DNA of 5,686 nt from an uncultured Bacteroidales bacterium (GTDB taxonomy: Bacteria > Bacteroidota > Bacteroidia > Bacteroidales > JAUNSR01): NCBI GenBank assembly GCA_947074245.1, contig CAMTOW010000160.1, positions 1 through 5,686 of the forward strand, read 5' to 3'. The notes under the pieces are model-generated. The model searched no databases. It was not told where the DNA came from and worked only from the letters and a program-made list of their open reading frames with translations. Shown here in pieces: positions 1 to 5,686 of this stretch; positions within the stretch are counted from its first letter, which is position 1; each line of letters opens with the position of its first letter. The position numbers and the translations under genes are program-made.

Positions 1-651
1 GATGAACATCAACAGGGTGTTCATATCCTTTGAAAATATATGCTGATCGTAAATGGTATAATCGGAATATTGATTGAATATATTCAGCTTGGACAAAGTA
101 GCACTGCCAAGCCCGAAAGGATCGCGCAATACGATATCTCTTACAGCGATTCCCATCGGAGAGATCAGTTTGTTGTAATTCCGTTCGATTTGGCGTTCAA
201 TACCATTGCCAATCAATAAGGAATCCAGACTCTCGTAATCCTTCTCGGTCATATAAACCGGAAGATGATTATAGATAAAATCTATTGTCCGAGTTATTTT
301 TTCATCATCAAACTCCGACATCAGACCGTGGATAATACCCGAATCGATTTTCGACACGAACAGATCTCGGAACTTGTCTGAATATTCGATCAGATCGTCC
401 GCATCGACAGTCTCCGGATCGGACGAAGAGAGCATCACAACGATGCGATCTTTGATTTTCAGATTTTTGAAAATCATTGCATTGCGACGACTTTCATTTC
501 CATTGTCAGGAAAAAAACTGGTTATATCTTCCTGAAATGATAAAAAACCAGCCAAGACACAGAAAACGAGAGTCAGCCCAACCATCAGACTATAGAGCAA
601 TGATTTTCGATTGGAAAAGAAATCATAGACTCTTACAAAAAATTCACCCAT
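1..651 (-). CDS. MMPL/RND-type exporter, N-terminal part (C-terminus beyond window)
   Basis: I read 217 codons without a stop from the ATG at 651 to the left edge, so the protein is cut at its C-terminal side. It begins MGEFFVRVYDFFSNRKS, followed by one hydrophobic helix at about residues 18-40. Next comes the EDITSFFPDN stretch (about 42-51), the pattern seen after the first transmembrane helix in MMPL/RND exporters. The rest (about 52-217) is a soluble, charged periplasmic-type domain with no further membrane helix yet. Full-length relatives usually have several hundred residues and two membrane bundles; only the first helix and part of the first external loop are here. The start lies 2 bp after the DUF2062 stop, so it belongs to the same transcript. 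In aryl polyene and flexirubin clusters such a protein is thought to export the lipid-like product from the inner membrane. The family call is fairly sure; the substrate is inferred from the neighbours. Confidence 0.82.
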   Translation of the reverse strand, partial: MGEFFVRVYDFFSNRKSLLYSLMVGLTLVFCVLAGFLSFQEDITSFFPDNGNESRRNAMIFKNLKIKDRIVVMLSSSDPETVDADDLIEYSDKFRDLFVSKIDSGIIHGLMSEFDDEKITRTIDFIYNHLPVYMTEKDYESLDSLLIGNGIERQIERNYNKLISPMGIAVRDIVLRDPFGLGSATLSKLNIFNQYSDYTIYDQHIFSKDMNTLLMFI

Positions 652-653
652 AT

Positions 654-1001
654 TTAATTATTCCTTCCGGAAAAAGATAAAATAGTAAAACTGATTAATC
701 CACTTAATAATCCGCAAAGAGCCGATAATATGACACTTCCGAGGAGATAACAGAGGAAGCTTTGTTTCACGAAATCCCAGTTTATCTCATGCATGGAAAT
801 CTCGATCGATTGCCCCATAATCAGCCCCCCCAATAATACGCTTCCGTATAATATGAACGGAACCGCCGGCGGTATGCTGATATTGGATGAGAGAACGGCC
901 AGAACTTTATTCAATCGAAAAAAATGGGCCAGTGACCCCGCCATGATCATCTGATATCCCCACACGGGAAATATCCCACAGAATACACCCAACCCAATGG
1001 A
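654..1001 (-). pseudogene. DUF2062 membrane segment, separated by one stop codon from the upstream glycosyltransferase
   Basis: This is 115 codons plus a stop, in the same frame as the glycosyltransferase and directly after its TAA. It opens SIGLGVFCGIFPVWGYQM and continues through FRLNKVLAVLSSN and ISIPPAVPFILYGS, the hallmarks of DUF2062: a GxFxGxxPxWGxQ helix, an RLNK turn and a proline-rich second helix. A further helix lies near the end (about SFLCYLLGSVILSALCGLL). In Bacteroidetes DUF2062 is commonly the C-terminal membrane part of GT2 proteins, and the join here falls just before its first helix. There is no good own start: the first usable codon is a TTG at 992, inside the first conserved helix, and the first ATG (950) lies beyond the PVWGYQ motif. 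I therefore read it as the detached tail of a broken GT2-DUF2062 protein of 392 codons including the stop position, not as an independent gene. If it is translated by reinitiation, 654-992 (112 aa) is the likely product. Confidence 0.7.
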
Positions 1002-1832
1002 TTAAGCCAGCGTTTTATCGGATTCGGGAGAGTGAACGATGTTCTGATCAATAAAGCGTTTGATATCCTTCAAGGAGTAATTTAACCATAGATAGCGTGG
1101 TAAAAAGAATAGATATGCGGCTAAAACAAGACATGTATTGAGAACAGAGATTCGGAAAAAGTCCTTTCCCGGTCGAAAATGAGAGATTCGTTCTTCAACA
1201 GGAGGATAATAGACTTTAATCGGGACATTGCGAACCGAGATACTGTTCCATGCAGCCCGGACGATCACTTCTACTTCAAACTCGTATCGGTTCGTAAAGA
1301 ATTTTATATTCTTCAGTTTATCAACGGGGTATAACCGAAATCCGGATTGTGTATCATCCAGCTTATTCCAGGTTTCGACTTTATACCAAAAATTGGAGAA
1401 TTTATTCGCAAAGGTATTCTTCGAGGGCATATTCTCCGCATTCAGGTTGCGGGCTCCGATCAGAAGGGAGTCGGGATGTTTTTCGATCTCGTCAAGAAAC
1501 GAAACCAGATCGTCGGCAAAATGCTGACCATCCGAATCAATCGTTATGGCGTATCGATAGTTCAGTCGTTCCGCCTCTTTCATACCACATCGGATCGCAT
1601 ATCCTTTTCCCCGGTTTACGGGATAGGAGATTAGATGAATTCCCGATGCCGATTCGAGCAAAACCGAAGTATCATCCGTAGATCCGTCATTAACCACTAT
1701 GATATGATCCGTATAGTTCTTGACATCATCGATTACGGCCTGTATCGTTTGAGCATTATTATAGGTGGGGATAATAATGGTGGTGTTCGTATCCGAAAAG
1801 CGTTTACGAATATCCGAATGATGTATCGTCAT
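1002..1832 (-). CDS. Family 2 glycosyltransferase (dolichol-phosphate-mannose-synthase-like), 276 aa
   Basis: This GT-A fold enzyme should move a sugar from a nucleotide or lipid donor onto a lipid-type acceptor on the cytoplasmic face of the inner membrane. Visible motifs are IPTYNN (21-26), VVNDGSTDDT (46-55), NRGKGYAIRCG (73-83), the metal-binding DSDGQH (99-104, D99-x-D101) and DTQSGFRLY (160-168). A hydrophobic segment at about 229-249 probably anchors it to the membrane. I chose the ATG at 1832 because it overlaps the dehydratase stop as ATGA, a classic coupled junction. A longer reading from TTG at 1883 would overlap that gene by 55 bp and adds no family sequence. The protein ends at TAA 1002-1004, and the same frame then continues as DUF2062, so it is probably the N-terminal part of a fusion. 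In this setting it may glycosylate the polyene or its lipid anchor; the sugar and acceptor cannot be read from the sequence. Confidence 0.88.
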   Translation of the reverse strand: MTIHHSDIRKRFSDTNTTIIIPTYNNAQTIQAVIDDVKNYTDHIIVVNDGSTDDTSVLLESASGIHLISYPVNRGKGYAIRCGMKEAERLNYRYAITIDSDGQHFADDLVSFLDEIEKHPDSLLIGARNLNAENMPSKNTFANKFSNFWYKVETWNKLDDTQSGFRLYPVDKLKNIKFFTNRYEFEVEVIVRAAWNSISVRNVPIKVYYPPVEERISHFRPGKDFFRISVLNTCLVLAAYLFFLPRYLWLNYSLKDIKRFIDQNIVHSPESDKTLA

Positions 1833-2194
1833 AACATGATCATTGTTGATTTCAATTTTAATTTCACCTGGTCGCCACTCCAAACGGCACCTTTCACGGT
1901 ATAATGAATCTGATCGTCGGCTTGAATCACATTCATCCGTAGAATCAGATGCTGATCCTTTTCCGGTTCGATTAGAGCCAGATATTTACAATCGGCGATC
2001 GCTTCATACCGAAGACTCGACCCGACCGAATGAGCAATGGCTCTTTTAATTATTTCAAGGGTACAGACGCCCGGCAGAATTGGTTTTTCAGGAAAATGAC
2101 CTTCAAATATCGCATGTGATGGATTTAATGAAACCGCGATAATATGATCGCTACCTTCCGTAGTTGTATTTTCAATCGTGAATAATGTGTCCAT
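1829..2194 (-). CDS. FabZ-like 3-hydroxyacyl-ACP dehydratase (hotdog fold), 121 aa
   Basis: The protein removes water from 3-hydroxyacyl-ACP to give a trans-2-enoyl chain, the step that would build each double bond of a polyene. The FabZ signature is clear: HAIFEGHFPEKPILPGV at residues 27-43, with catalytic His33, followed 14 residues later by Glu47 in TLEIIKRA, the same spacing as the His/Glu pair in FabZ. The fold continues with the LIEPEKD loop (74-80) and closing beta strands. At 121 aa it is shorter than housekeeping FabZ (about 145-150 aa), which fits the small dehydratases of aryl polyene clusters (ApeI/ApeP type), where two such proteins may work as a heterodimer. Only one is visible here. 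The ATG at 2194 is 5 bp after the LolA-like stop, and its TGA overlaps the glycosyltransferase start. I am confident of the family, and less so of its exact substrate. Confidence 0.88.
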   Translation of the reverse strand: MDTLFTIENTTTEGSDHIIAVSLNPSHAIFEGHFPEKPILPGVCTLEIIKRAIAHSVGSSLRYEAIADCKYLALIEPEKDQHLILRMNVIQADDQIHYTVKGAVWSGDQVKLKLKSTMIML

Positions 2195-2199
2195 AATGA

Positions 2200-2838
2200 T
2201 TAACGGATATTGAATAGATTATCATCAATTCCGACATTGAATTTCTTATCCGAGAATTCATAGCGCGTATAATCGCCCGAGAACTCTTCCATAAGCAGTT
2301 CTGACAAAGATAGGTCGGATGGATCAAACGAAAGAACAATCGATTTTATGGTTCCGCGAGTCTTCTTCTTATCCAATCCGATCGTTATTACATACAATCC
2401 ATTGTTGAGATCGTAAGTGATGGTGTTTTTTCCACCGAGAACCAGATCCTGAACATTTCCCGACATACATGCCGCAAGCATTTGTCGAAGAGCCTTCAAG
2501 CCGGGATTCCGTCCCGCATCGGCGATATTTTTCTTGCCATTGGTGACGATTAAAAACTTATCATCATTCATTAAAAGCATATCTCCGGCAGGATCTGAAT
2601 AGGCCATACAGATCTTATTTTCTTTCTTATAATAAAAAGTACCTTCGGAAATAACCGGTTTGGCCAAAACCGACATTTTTTTGGTTTGGCGGAAATGACA
2701 GGAAATCGTTTCTGTCTGTGCACTTTTCTCTTTTAAAAGATGTTCTATGTTCTTTTCTGTGATCTTTTCTGAACTGGTTTGAGCCGTAGCCGAAAGAAGC
2801 ACGGTAAACAACAAAGCATAAGCAATTAATCGTTTCAT
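2200..2838 (-). CDS. LolA-like periplasmic lipoprotein-carrier-type protein, 212 aa
   Basis: A signal peptide is plain: MKR, then a hydrophobic run (residues 4-16), then SATAQ, with cleavage likely after Ala19. The mature part follows the LolA pattern: a helix with FRQTKKMSVLAKP (49-61), then EGTFYYKKENKICMAYSDP (65-83), where LolA has a G-x-F-x-Y strand and an aromatic strand ending in P, and later beta strands such as IKSIVLSFDPSDLSLSELLMEE (164-185). LolA carries lipid-modified proteins through the periplasm; relatives found beside MMPL exporters in polyene clusters are thought to carry the cluster's lipid-like product to the outer membrane instead. I chose the ATG at 2838 (8 bp after the deacetylase stop). 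An in-frame TTG at 2850 would overlap that stop as TTGA and add four residues (MKIQ); it is possible but weaker. No lipobox cysteine follows the signal peptide, so the protein should be soluble. Confidence 0.8.
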   Translation of the reverse strand: MKRLIAYALLFTVLLSATAQTSSEKITEKNIEHLLKEKSAQTETISCHFRQTKKMSVLAKPVISEGTFYYKKENKICMAYSDPAGDMLLMNDDKFLIVTNGKKNIADAGRNPGLKALRQMLAACMSGNVQDLVLGGKNTITYDLNNGLYVITIGLDKKKTRGTIKSIVLSFDPSDLSLSELLMEEFSGDYTRYEFSDKKFNVGIDDNLFNIR

Positions 2839-2846
2839 CTGAATTT

Positions 2847-3518
2847 TCAAGTTGTAAATTGAACAATCCGATAGTTCTGTTCAATCATTCGTTTCAATAA
2901 TTCGTCCAATAATTCGGGAGCATTCTTCCGGTCGTCATGCAAAAGAATAACCGCACCCGGATGAAGTTTATCCATAATCCGTTTTACAGTCACATCAATC
3001 GGATCTTCCATCGTATCGAGCGAACGTATACTCCAACCGATGGTCTGATAGTTTCTTCTTTTTACGACTTTTGCAAGCGTAGGGTTCGTTACGCCGAACG
3101 GTGGCCGAAAATATATGACGCGTTTTCCGGTGATCGCGGTCAAAACCTGATCCGTCTTATCCAACTCTTCGTTTATCTTTTTAGGAGAAAGGATCGGAAA
3201 ATAAGATTTGTGCGAATACGTGTGATTTCCGATCTGATGCCCTTCGGCGATCATGCGCCTTACGATATCCGGATAAAGTTCGGCTCGACTGCCAATCAGA
3301 AAAAAGGTAGCTCGGAGATCATGCTTTTTCAATATGTCTAAAACCCGAGACGTATGTTCGGGATGAATCCCATCATCAAATGTCAAAGCAACCGTCTTTT
3401 CTTCTGAAAACGGCAATACGGATCGTGTCTTTATATAGATCCCCGACCGGATATTGGCGGATGCATATACAAATCCCGACAAAATTACGAATATTATTCC
3501 TATAATAATCAGATACAT
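2847..3518 (-). CDS. NodB-homology (CE4) polysaccharide deacetylase, membrane-anchored, 223 aa
   Basis: CE4 enzymes are metal-dependent and usually take acetyl groups off N-acetylated sugars. The domain motifs are intact: TFDDG (46-50; D48 would be the base, D49 a metal ligand), NHTYSH (98-103, metal ligands H99 and H103), FRPPFG (137-142), GWSIRSLD (161-168) and ILLHD (191-195, H194). The fourth motif ends D168-T where many relatives have D-W, a small departure. An N-terminal hydrophobic stretch (about 2-20) without an obvious cleavage site suggests a signal anchor holding the domain on the periplasmic side. The length is close to a bare NodB domain plus anchor. It starts inside the preceding ketosynthase-like gene (10-bp overlap), so it is firmly part of the operon. 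Its target here is unknown; a sugar on the product added by the glycosyltransferase is one possibility, a cell-wall or glycolipid substrate another. Confidence 0.9.
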   Translation of the reverse strand: MYLIIIGIIFVILSGFVYASANIRSGIYIKTRSVLPFSEEKTVALTFDDGIHPEHTSRVLDILKKHDLRATFFLIGSRAELYPDIVRRMIAEGHQIGNHTYSHKSYFPILSPKKINEELDKTDQVLTAITGKRVIYFRPPFGVTNPTLAKVVKRRNYQTIGWSIRSLDTMEDPIDVTVKRIMDKLHPGAVILLHDDRKNAPELLDELLKRMIEQNYRIVQFTT

Positions 3519-4327
3519 CCGAGCGTAATCAATGATGGATACTCATTTCGGAAACTATTGTAGAGATAGATTGTCTCTACCTCATTTCTCTTCATTTCTT
3601 GCAACGCATCATAGAGCGATGCCGCCGATACGGTAGGATAAACACCGGTAGTATCATACTCGCGATAAAACAATTTTGCCGAAGAATCCTTTTCGACTCC
3701 ATATCGCTTGGTCAGTTCTTCTTTCTCGATTTCAGCATCAGGAAACTCAAGTGCTTTAAGTTCGGCTATGGTATCGGCTGTTCGTTCTGATGATACCATA
3801 AAAAAGAAAGCACCTTCACCCGGCTTATCGGTTCGCCAGAACCCCATCCGTTCCATAATCTTGAGTTGCTGGGGAATTGTATAGTCGATGGCACCGACCA
3901 AGATGTTTTTATAATCTTCATCGTTGAGCAACAGTATCGCGTCTAACAACGCACTCTCAAAACTGCGTCCGCGATGAGCGTACGTCATATTATAGGAATG
4001 GTTTTTACACAACAGCCCGATCTGCGCGCCAACCGTATTAAACGTCGATTGAATAAAAGGAGTCGGATTCAACAACTGCTCATCGTTCTCAATTAGGTTT
4101 CTCAAAAACTTTTCACTGTCTTCCAAGCATCCAAGCCCCGTAGCCGTAATGATCGCGTCGACCGAATCGGCCGAAAAATGAGAATCGAAACAAGACATTC
4201 CGGTTGCGACACCCATTTTAACCATCTTGCTCATGCGTCTACGCATACCCGCATCAGGAATCAACTCGGGTAATCCCCGCGTCAGAGTATCACTACAAAC
4301 AGCTTGATTTATATAATATGATTGCAT
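3509..4327 (-). CDS. Ketosynthase-like protein lacking the catalytic cysteine (chain-length-factor type), 272 aa
   Basis: The protein resembles only the N-terminal half of a beta-ketoacyl synthase, as in the Pfam Ketoacyl-synt_2 group. Visible family features are a TATGLGCLEDSEKF strand-turn (61-74), NPTPFIQSTFNTVGAQIGLL (87-106), NMTYAHRGRSFESAL (113-127) at the nucleophile elbow, VGAIDY (144-149) and PGEGAFFFMVSSE (169-181). Where active enzymes have T-A-C, this one has Y-A-H, so His118 probably sits at the cysteine position. Cysteines occur only at 11, 46, 67, 107 and 271, none at the elbow. The HGTGT and NSFGFGG motifs of the second half are absent. It therefore cannot condense by itself and is likely the partner of the adjacent intact ketosynthase, in the manner of KS/chain-length-factor pairs. 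ATG 4327 is 1 bp after the ketosynthase stop, which supports matched expression of the two. Confidence 0.8.
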   Translation of the reverse strand: MQSYYINQAVCSDTLTRGLPELIPDAGMRRRMSKMVKMGVATGMSCFDSHFSADSVDAIITATGLGCLEDSEKFLRNLIENDEQLLNPTPFIQSTFNTVGAQIGLLCKNHSYNMTYAHRGRSFESALLDAILLLNDEDYKNILVGAIDYTIPQQLKIMERMGFWRTDKPGEGAFFFMVSSERTADTIAELKALEFPDAEIEKEELTKRYGVEKDSSAKLFYREYDTTGVYPTVSAASLYDALQEMKRNEVETIYLYNSFRNEYPSLITLGCI

Positions 4328-4328
4328 T

Positions 4329-5507
4329 TTATTTGGAAAAAATAAGAGTCGAACTATTGCCTCCGAAACCGAATGAGTTTGACATGACGTGATCGATACG
4401 ATCTGACATTTTCAGTATAGACTGAGGGTTCAGTTCTGAATCACCCGACGAAACATAATTCAGATTGGGATACAAAAGTCCGTGTTTCAGCGATAGCACC
4501 GCATATACAGCCTCAATCCCTCCGGCAGCAGCCAGGGTATGTCCGGTAAATGCTTTGGTTGAACTGAATGGAGGTATATCTTTTGTGAACACCCGTTTCA
4601 GAGCTGCCCCTTCGGATGCGTCATTATTGAATGTTCCCGTGCCATGCACATTGATATAGCCGATCTCATCCGGTCGAAGAGATGCTTTTTTCAATGCACC
4701 CCGCATCGATCGAGTCGCTCCTTCGCCATCGGATGAAGTGGCGGTCTGATGAAAAGCGTCGTTCGTATTGGCAAATCCCGTCAGAAAACAATACGGATCG
4801 TTATCCATAACCAGTTCCTCCCGGCACAAGACCAGATAAGCAGCCCCTTCACCCAAGTTCAATCCGGCACGTGTTTCATCGAAAGGACGGCAACGATTCG
4901 AATCGAGAATCATTAGCGAACGAAATCCGTTGAGCGTAAACTTACATAATGCGTCGGTTCCTCCTACGACTACATAATCCAGCATATTCGACTCTAGCAT
5001 TCTCGCACCGAGCATAATCGCATTCGCCGCAGACGAACAAGCCGTACTGATCGTACTCGTAAAACCTTTTATGCCGCAATAGCGGGCGATCTGAAGCGTA
5101 CTGTCTGCGCAATCGTGTGATTTTACATCACGCAAGCGTCCCTTTGTCTCATCCGACAGAAAGTCTTTATAGAAATTCTCGGTCAAATCCATTCCTCCGA
5201 CAGACGTGGCGGATATAAGCCCAACACGAGCCGAAGATGTTTCTAAACCCGCATCGCGAAGTGCCAAATCTGCGGCACAGATCCCTAGTAATGCGGTTCG
5301 GGAATAACTGTCTTGTTTATTCAGACCAAGTATTTCCTTCAACTTCTCCGACGTATATTTTACTTCTCCTACCGGAACGTTATGGATACTTTCAAATAAG
5401 GTCAGCCGATCTATCCCCGTACGTCCTTCCCGAAGCGCGGTCAAATTCTCCTCAACTCCAATACCCAATGCAGATATCACACCGATACCGATAACGGGAA
5501 TCCGCAT
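4329..5507 (-). CDS. Beta-ketoacyl-ACP synthase (FabF/KASII-like), 392 aa, catalytically complete
   Basis: The enzyme joins a malonyl unit to an ACP-bound chain with loss of CO2. It is full length for a FabF-type condensing enzyme (about 400 aa). The catalytic set is visible: Cys157 in STISTACSSAANAI (151-164), His288 in NVHGTGTFNNDASE (286-299), Lys318 in SSTKAFTGHT (315-324) and His323 in the same stretch. The glycine-rich end NSFGFGGNSSTLIF (377-390) is also typical. The N-terminus PVIGIGVISALGIGVEENL (4-22) matches the family start, so the ATG at 5507 is well placed. That ATG shares one base with the stop of the acyl carrier protein (TAATG), and the half-length ketosynthase-like gene follows after 1 bp. 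The context suggests dedicated polyene chain extension rather than housekeeping fatty acid synthesis; it would correspond to an ApeO- or ApeR-like role, but I cannot tell which. Confidence 0.93.
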   Translation of the reverse strand: MRIPVIGIGVISALGIGVEENLTALREGRTGIDRLTLFESIHNVPVGEVKYTSEKLKEILGLNKQDSYSRTALLGICAADLALRDAGLETSSARVGLISATSVGGMDLTENFYKDFLSDETKGRLRDVKSHDCADSTLQIARYCGIKGFTSTISTACSSAANAIMLGARMLESNMLDYVVVGGTDALCKFTLNGFRSLMILDSNRCRPFDETRAGLNLGEGAAYLVLCREELVMDNDPYCFLTGFANTNDAFHQTATSSDGEGATRSMRGALKKASLRPDEIGYINVHGTGTFNNDASEGAALKRVFTKDIPPFSSTKAFTGHTLAAAGGIEAVYAVLSLKHGLLYPNLNYVSSGDSELNPQSILKMSDRIDHVMSNSFGFGGNSSTLIFSK

Positions 5508-5634
5508 TATTTCGTTCTGTTTTTGTCGATGAATTCAGCCAGCGTGTTTACTGAAAAGAATATAGGTTTCGCTTCAGCCGGATTAGCCAGGCGGATTCCG
5601 TAATATTTCTCAAGGATAAGAATGATCTCCAACG
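5507..5634 (-). CDS. Acyl carrier protein, C-terminal fragment (5' end lost at the adapter junction)
   Basis: Reading from the junction to TAA at 5507-5509 gives about 42 residues: LEIILILEKYYGIRL, then ANPAEAKPIFFSVNTLAEF and IDKNRTK. This matches helices II to IV of an acyl carrier protein: LEKYYGIRL lines up with the LEEEFDIEI segment that follows the DSLD motif in bacterial ACPs, and the SVNTLAEFID end with the final helix. By that alignment the phosphopantetheine-bearing serine lies only about three residues upstream of the surviving sequence, so the attachment site is not in the window. The codon at the junction is completed by an adapter base and should not be trusted. An ACP next to the ketosynthase, sharing one base with it (TAATG), would be the carrier on which the chain is built. 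The fragment is short, so the family call rests on pattern and context. Confidence 0.78.
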
Positions 5635-5686
5635 AGATCGGAAGAGCACACGTCTGAACTCCAGTCACTCCGGAGAACCTCGTATG
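5635..5686 (+). other. Illumina TruSeq index-adapter sequence (not genomic)
   Basis: Bases 5635-5668 match the 34-base TruSeq index-side adapter, beginning AGATCGGAAGAGC and ending CCAGTCAC. They are followed by TCCGGAGA (5669-5676), which I recall as i7 index D702, and then by ACCTCGTATG (5677-5686), which matches the P7 continuation ATCTCGTATG except for C instead of T at 5678. Adapter, index and flow-cell sequence follow in the order of library construction. This is read-through from a short insert left in the assembly, and it marks the true end of the genomic sequence at 5634. Confidence 0.98.

Noticed and set aside
2..24. Perfect 7-bp inverted repeat (ATGAACA ... TGTTCAT) at the left edge, a possible hairpin or terminator.
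   Set aside because: It lies inside the exporter's open frame, where the codons (MNTLLMFI) make good family sense. There is no T-run, and arms this short arise by chance.
1002..1004. TAA recoded as an amino acid (alternative genetic code or selenocysteine-like recoding).
   Set aside because: TAA is used as the normal stop by the ketosynthase, ACP, LolA-like and DUF2062 frames in this window, and TAA is the least leaky stop. Mutation or base-call error is simpler.
1833..1883. Longer glycosyltransferase start at TTG 1883, adding 17 residues.
   Set aside because: It would overlap the dehydratase by 55 bp, uses a rare start and adds no glycosyltransferase sequence. ATG 1832 gives a standard ATGA junction.
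3509..4327. The ketosynthase-like gene as a decayed pseudogene.
   Set aside because: The frame is open, the junctions on both sides are tight, and the fold-defining motifs are kept. Loss of the cysteine and of the C-terminal half is typical for this partner family.
477..5494. Plus-strand open frames of 63 to 134 codons scattered across the window.
   Set aside because: All lie antisense to, or over, genes with clear family motifs. Their translations show no domain, and they share no consistent start context.
1..5686. CRISPR arrays, tRNA/rRNA genes, insertion sequences, riboswitches, promoters or terminators.
   Set aside because: I saw no direct repeats, RNA-like structures, transposase motifs or noncoding stretch longer than about 8 bp between the genes.

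Overview
This window is a 5.7 kb piece of one tightly packed operon. Every gene lies on the minus strand, so transcription runs from the right edge to the left edge. The gene set looks like part of an aryl polyene / flexirubin-type cluster: a type II fatty-acid/polyketide-like synthase together with the envelope machinery that handles its product. Moderate GC, no clear Shine-Dalgarno sequences before the starts, Bacteroidetes-like proteins (GT2-DUF2062 architecture, a LolA-like protein ending its signal peptide in ATAQ) and head-to-tail overlaps suggest a Bacteroidetes organism, probably Bacteroidales. That placement is inferred from the look of the sequence, not from a search.

In transcription order (right to left): the C-terminal end of an acyl carrier protein (5507-5634); a complete beta-ketoacyl-ACP synthase with C157, H288, K318 and H323 (4329-5507); a half-length ketosynthase-like protein with no nucleophile cysteine, probably a chain-length-factor-type partner (3509-4327); a membrane-anchored NodB/CE4 polysaccharide deacetylase (2847-3518); a secreted LolA-like protein (2200-2838); a short FabZ-type hotdog dehydratase (1829-2194); a family 2 glycosyltransferase (1002-1832); a DUF2062 membrane segment (654-1001); and the N-terminal 217 residues of an MMPL/RND-type exporter (1-651). 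Gaps between genes are 0 to 8 bp and several genes overlap, so no promoter or terminator is expected inside the window and none was seen.

Working model (inference): ACP, ketosynthase, ketosynthase-like partner and dehydratase extend and dehydrate an ACP-bound chain to make a polyene. The glycosyltransferase, MMPL exporter, LolA-like carrier and perhaps the deacetylase decorate and move the lipid-like product across the envelope. The starter-unit enzymes, ketoreductase, thioesterase and acyltransferase expected of such clusters must lie outside the window.

Two things stand out. First, the last 52 bases (5635-5686) are not genomic: they match the Illumina TruSeq index adapter, including an 8-base index, so the sequence ends in an uncleaned library adapter that is fused in frame to the acyl carrier protein. 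Second, the glycosyltransferase and the DUF2062 segment are in the same reading frame and separated only by one TAA codon (1002-1004). This points to a usual GT2-DUF2062 fusion broken by a nonsense change or a base-call error. I see no wholly new system here; the least expected member is the polysaccharide deacetylase.
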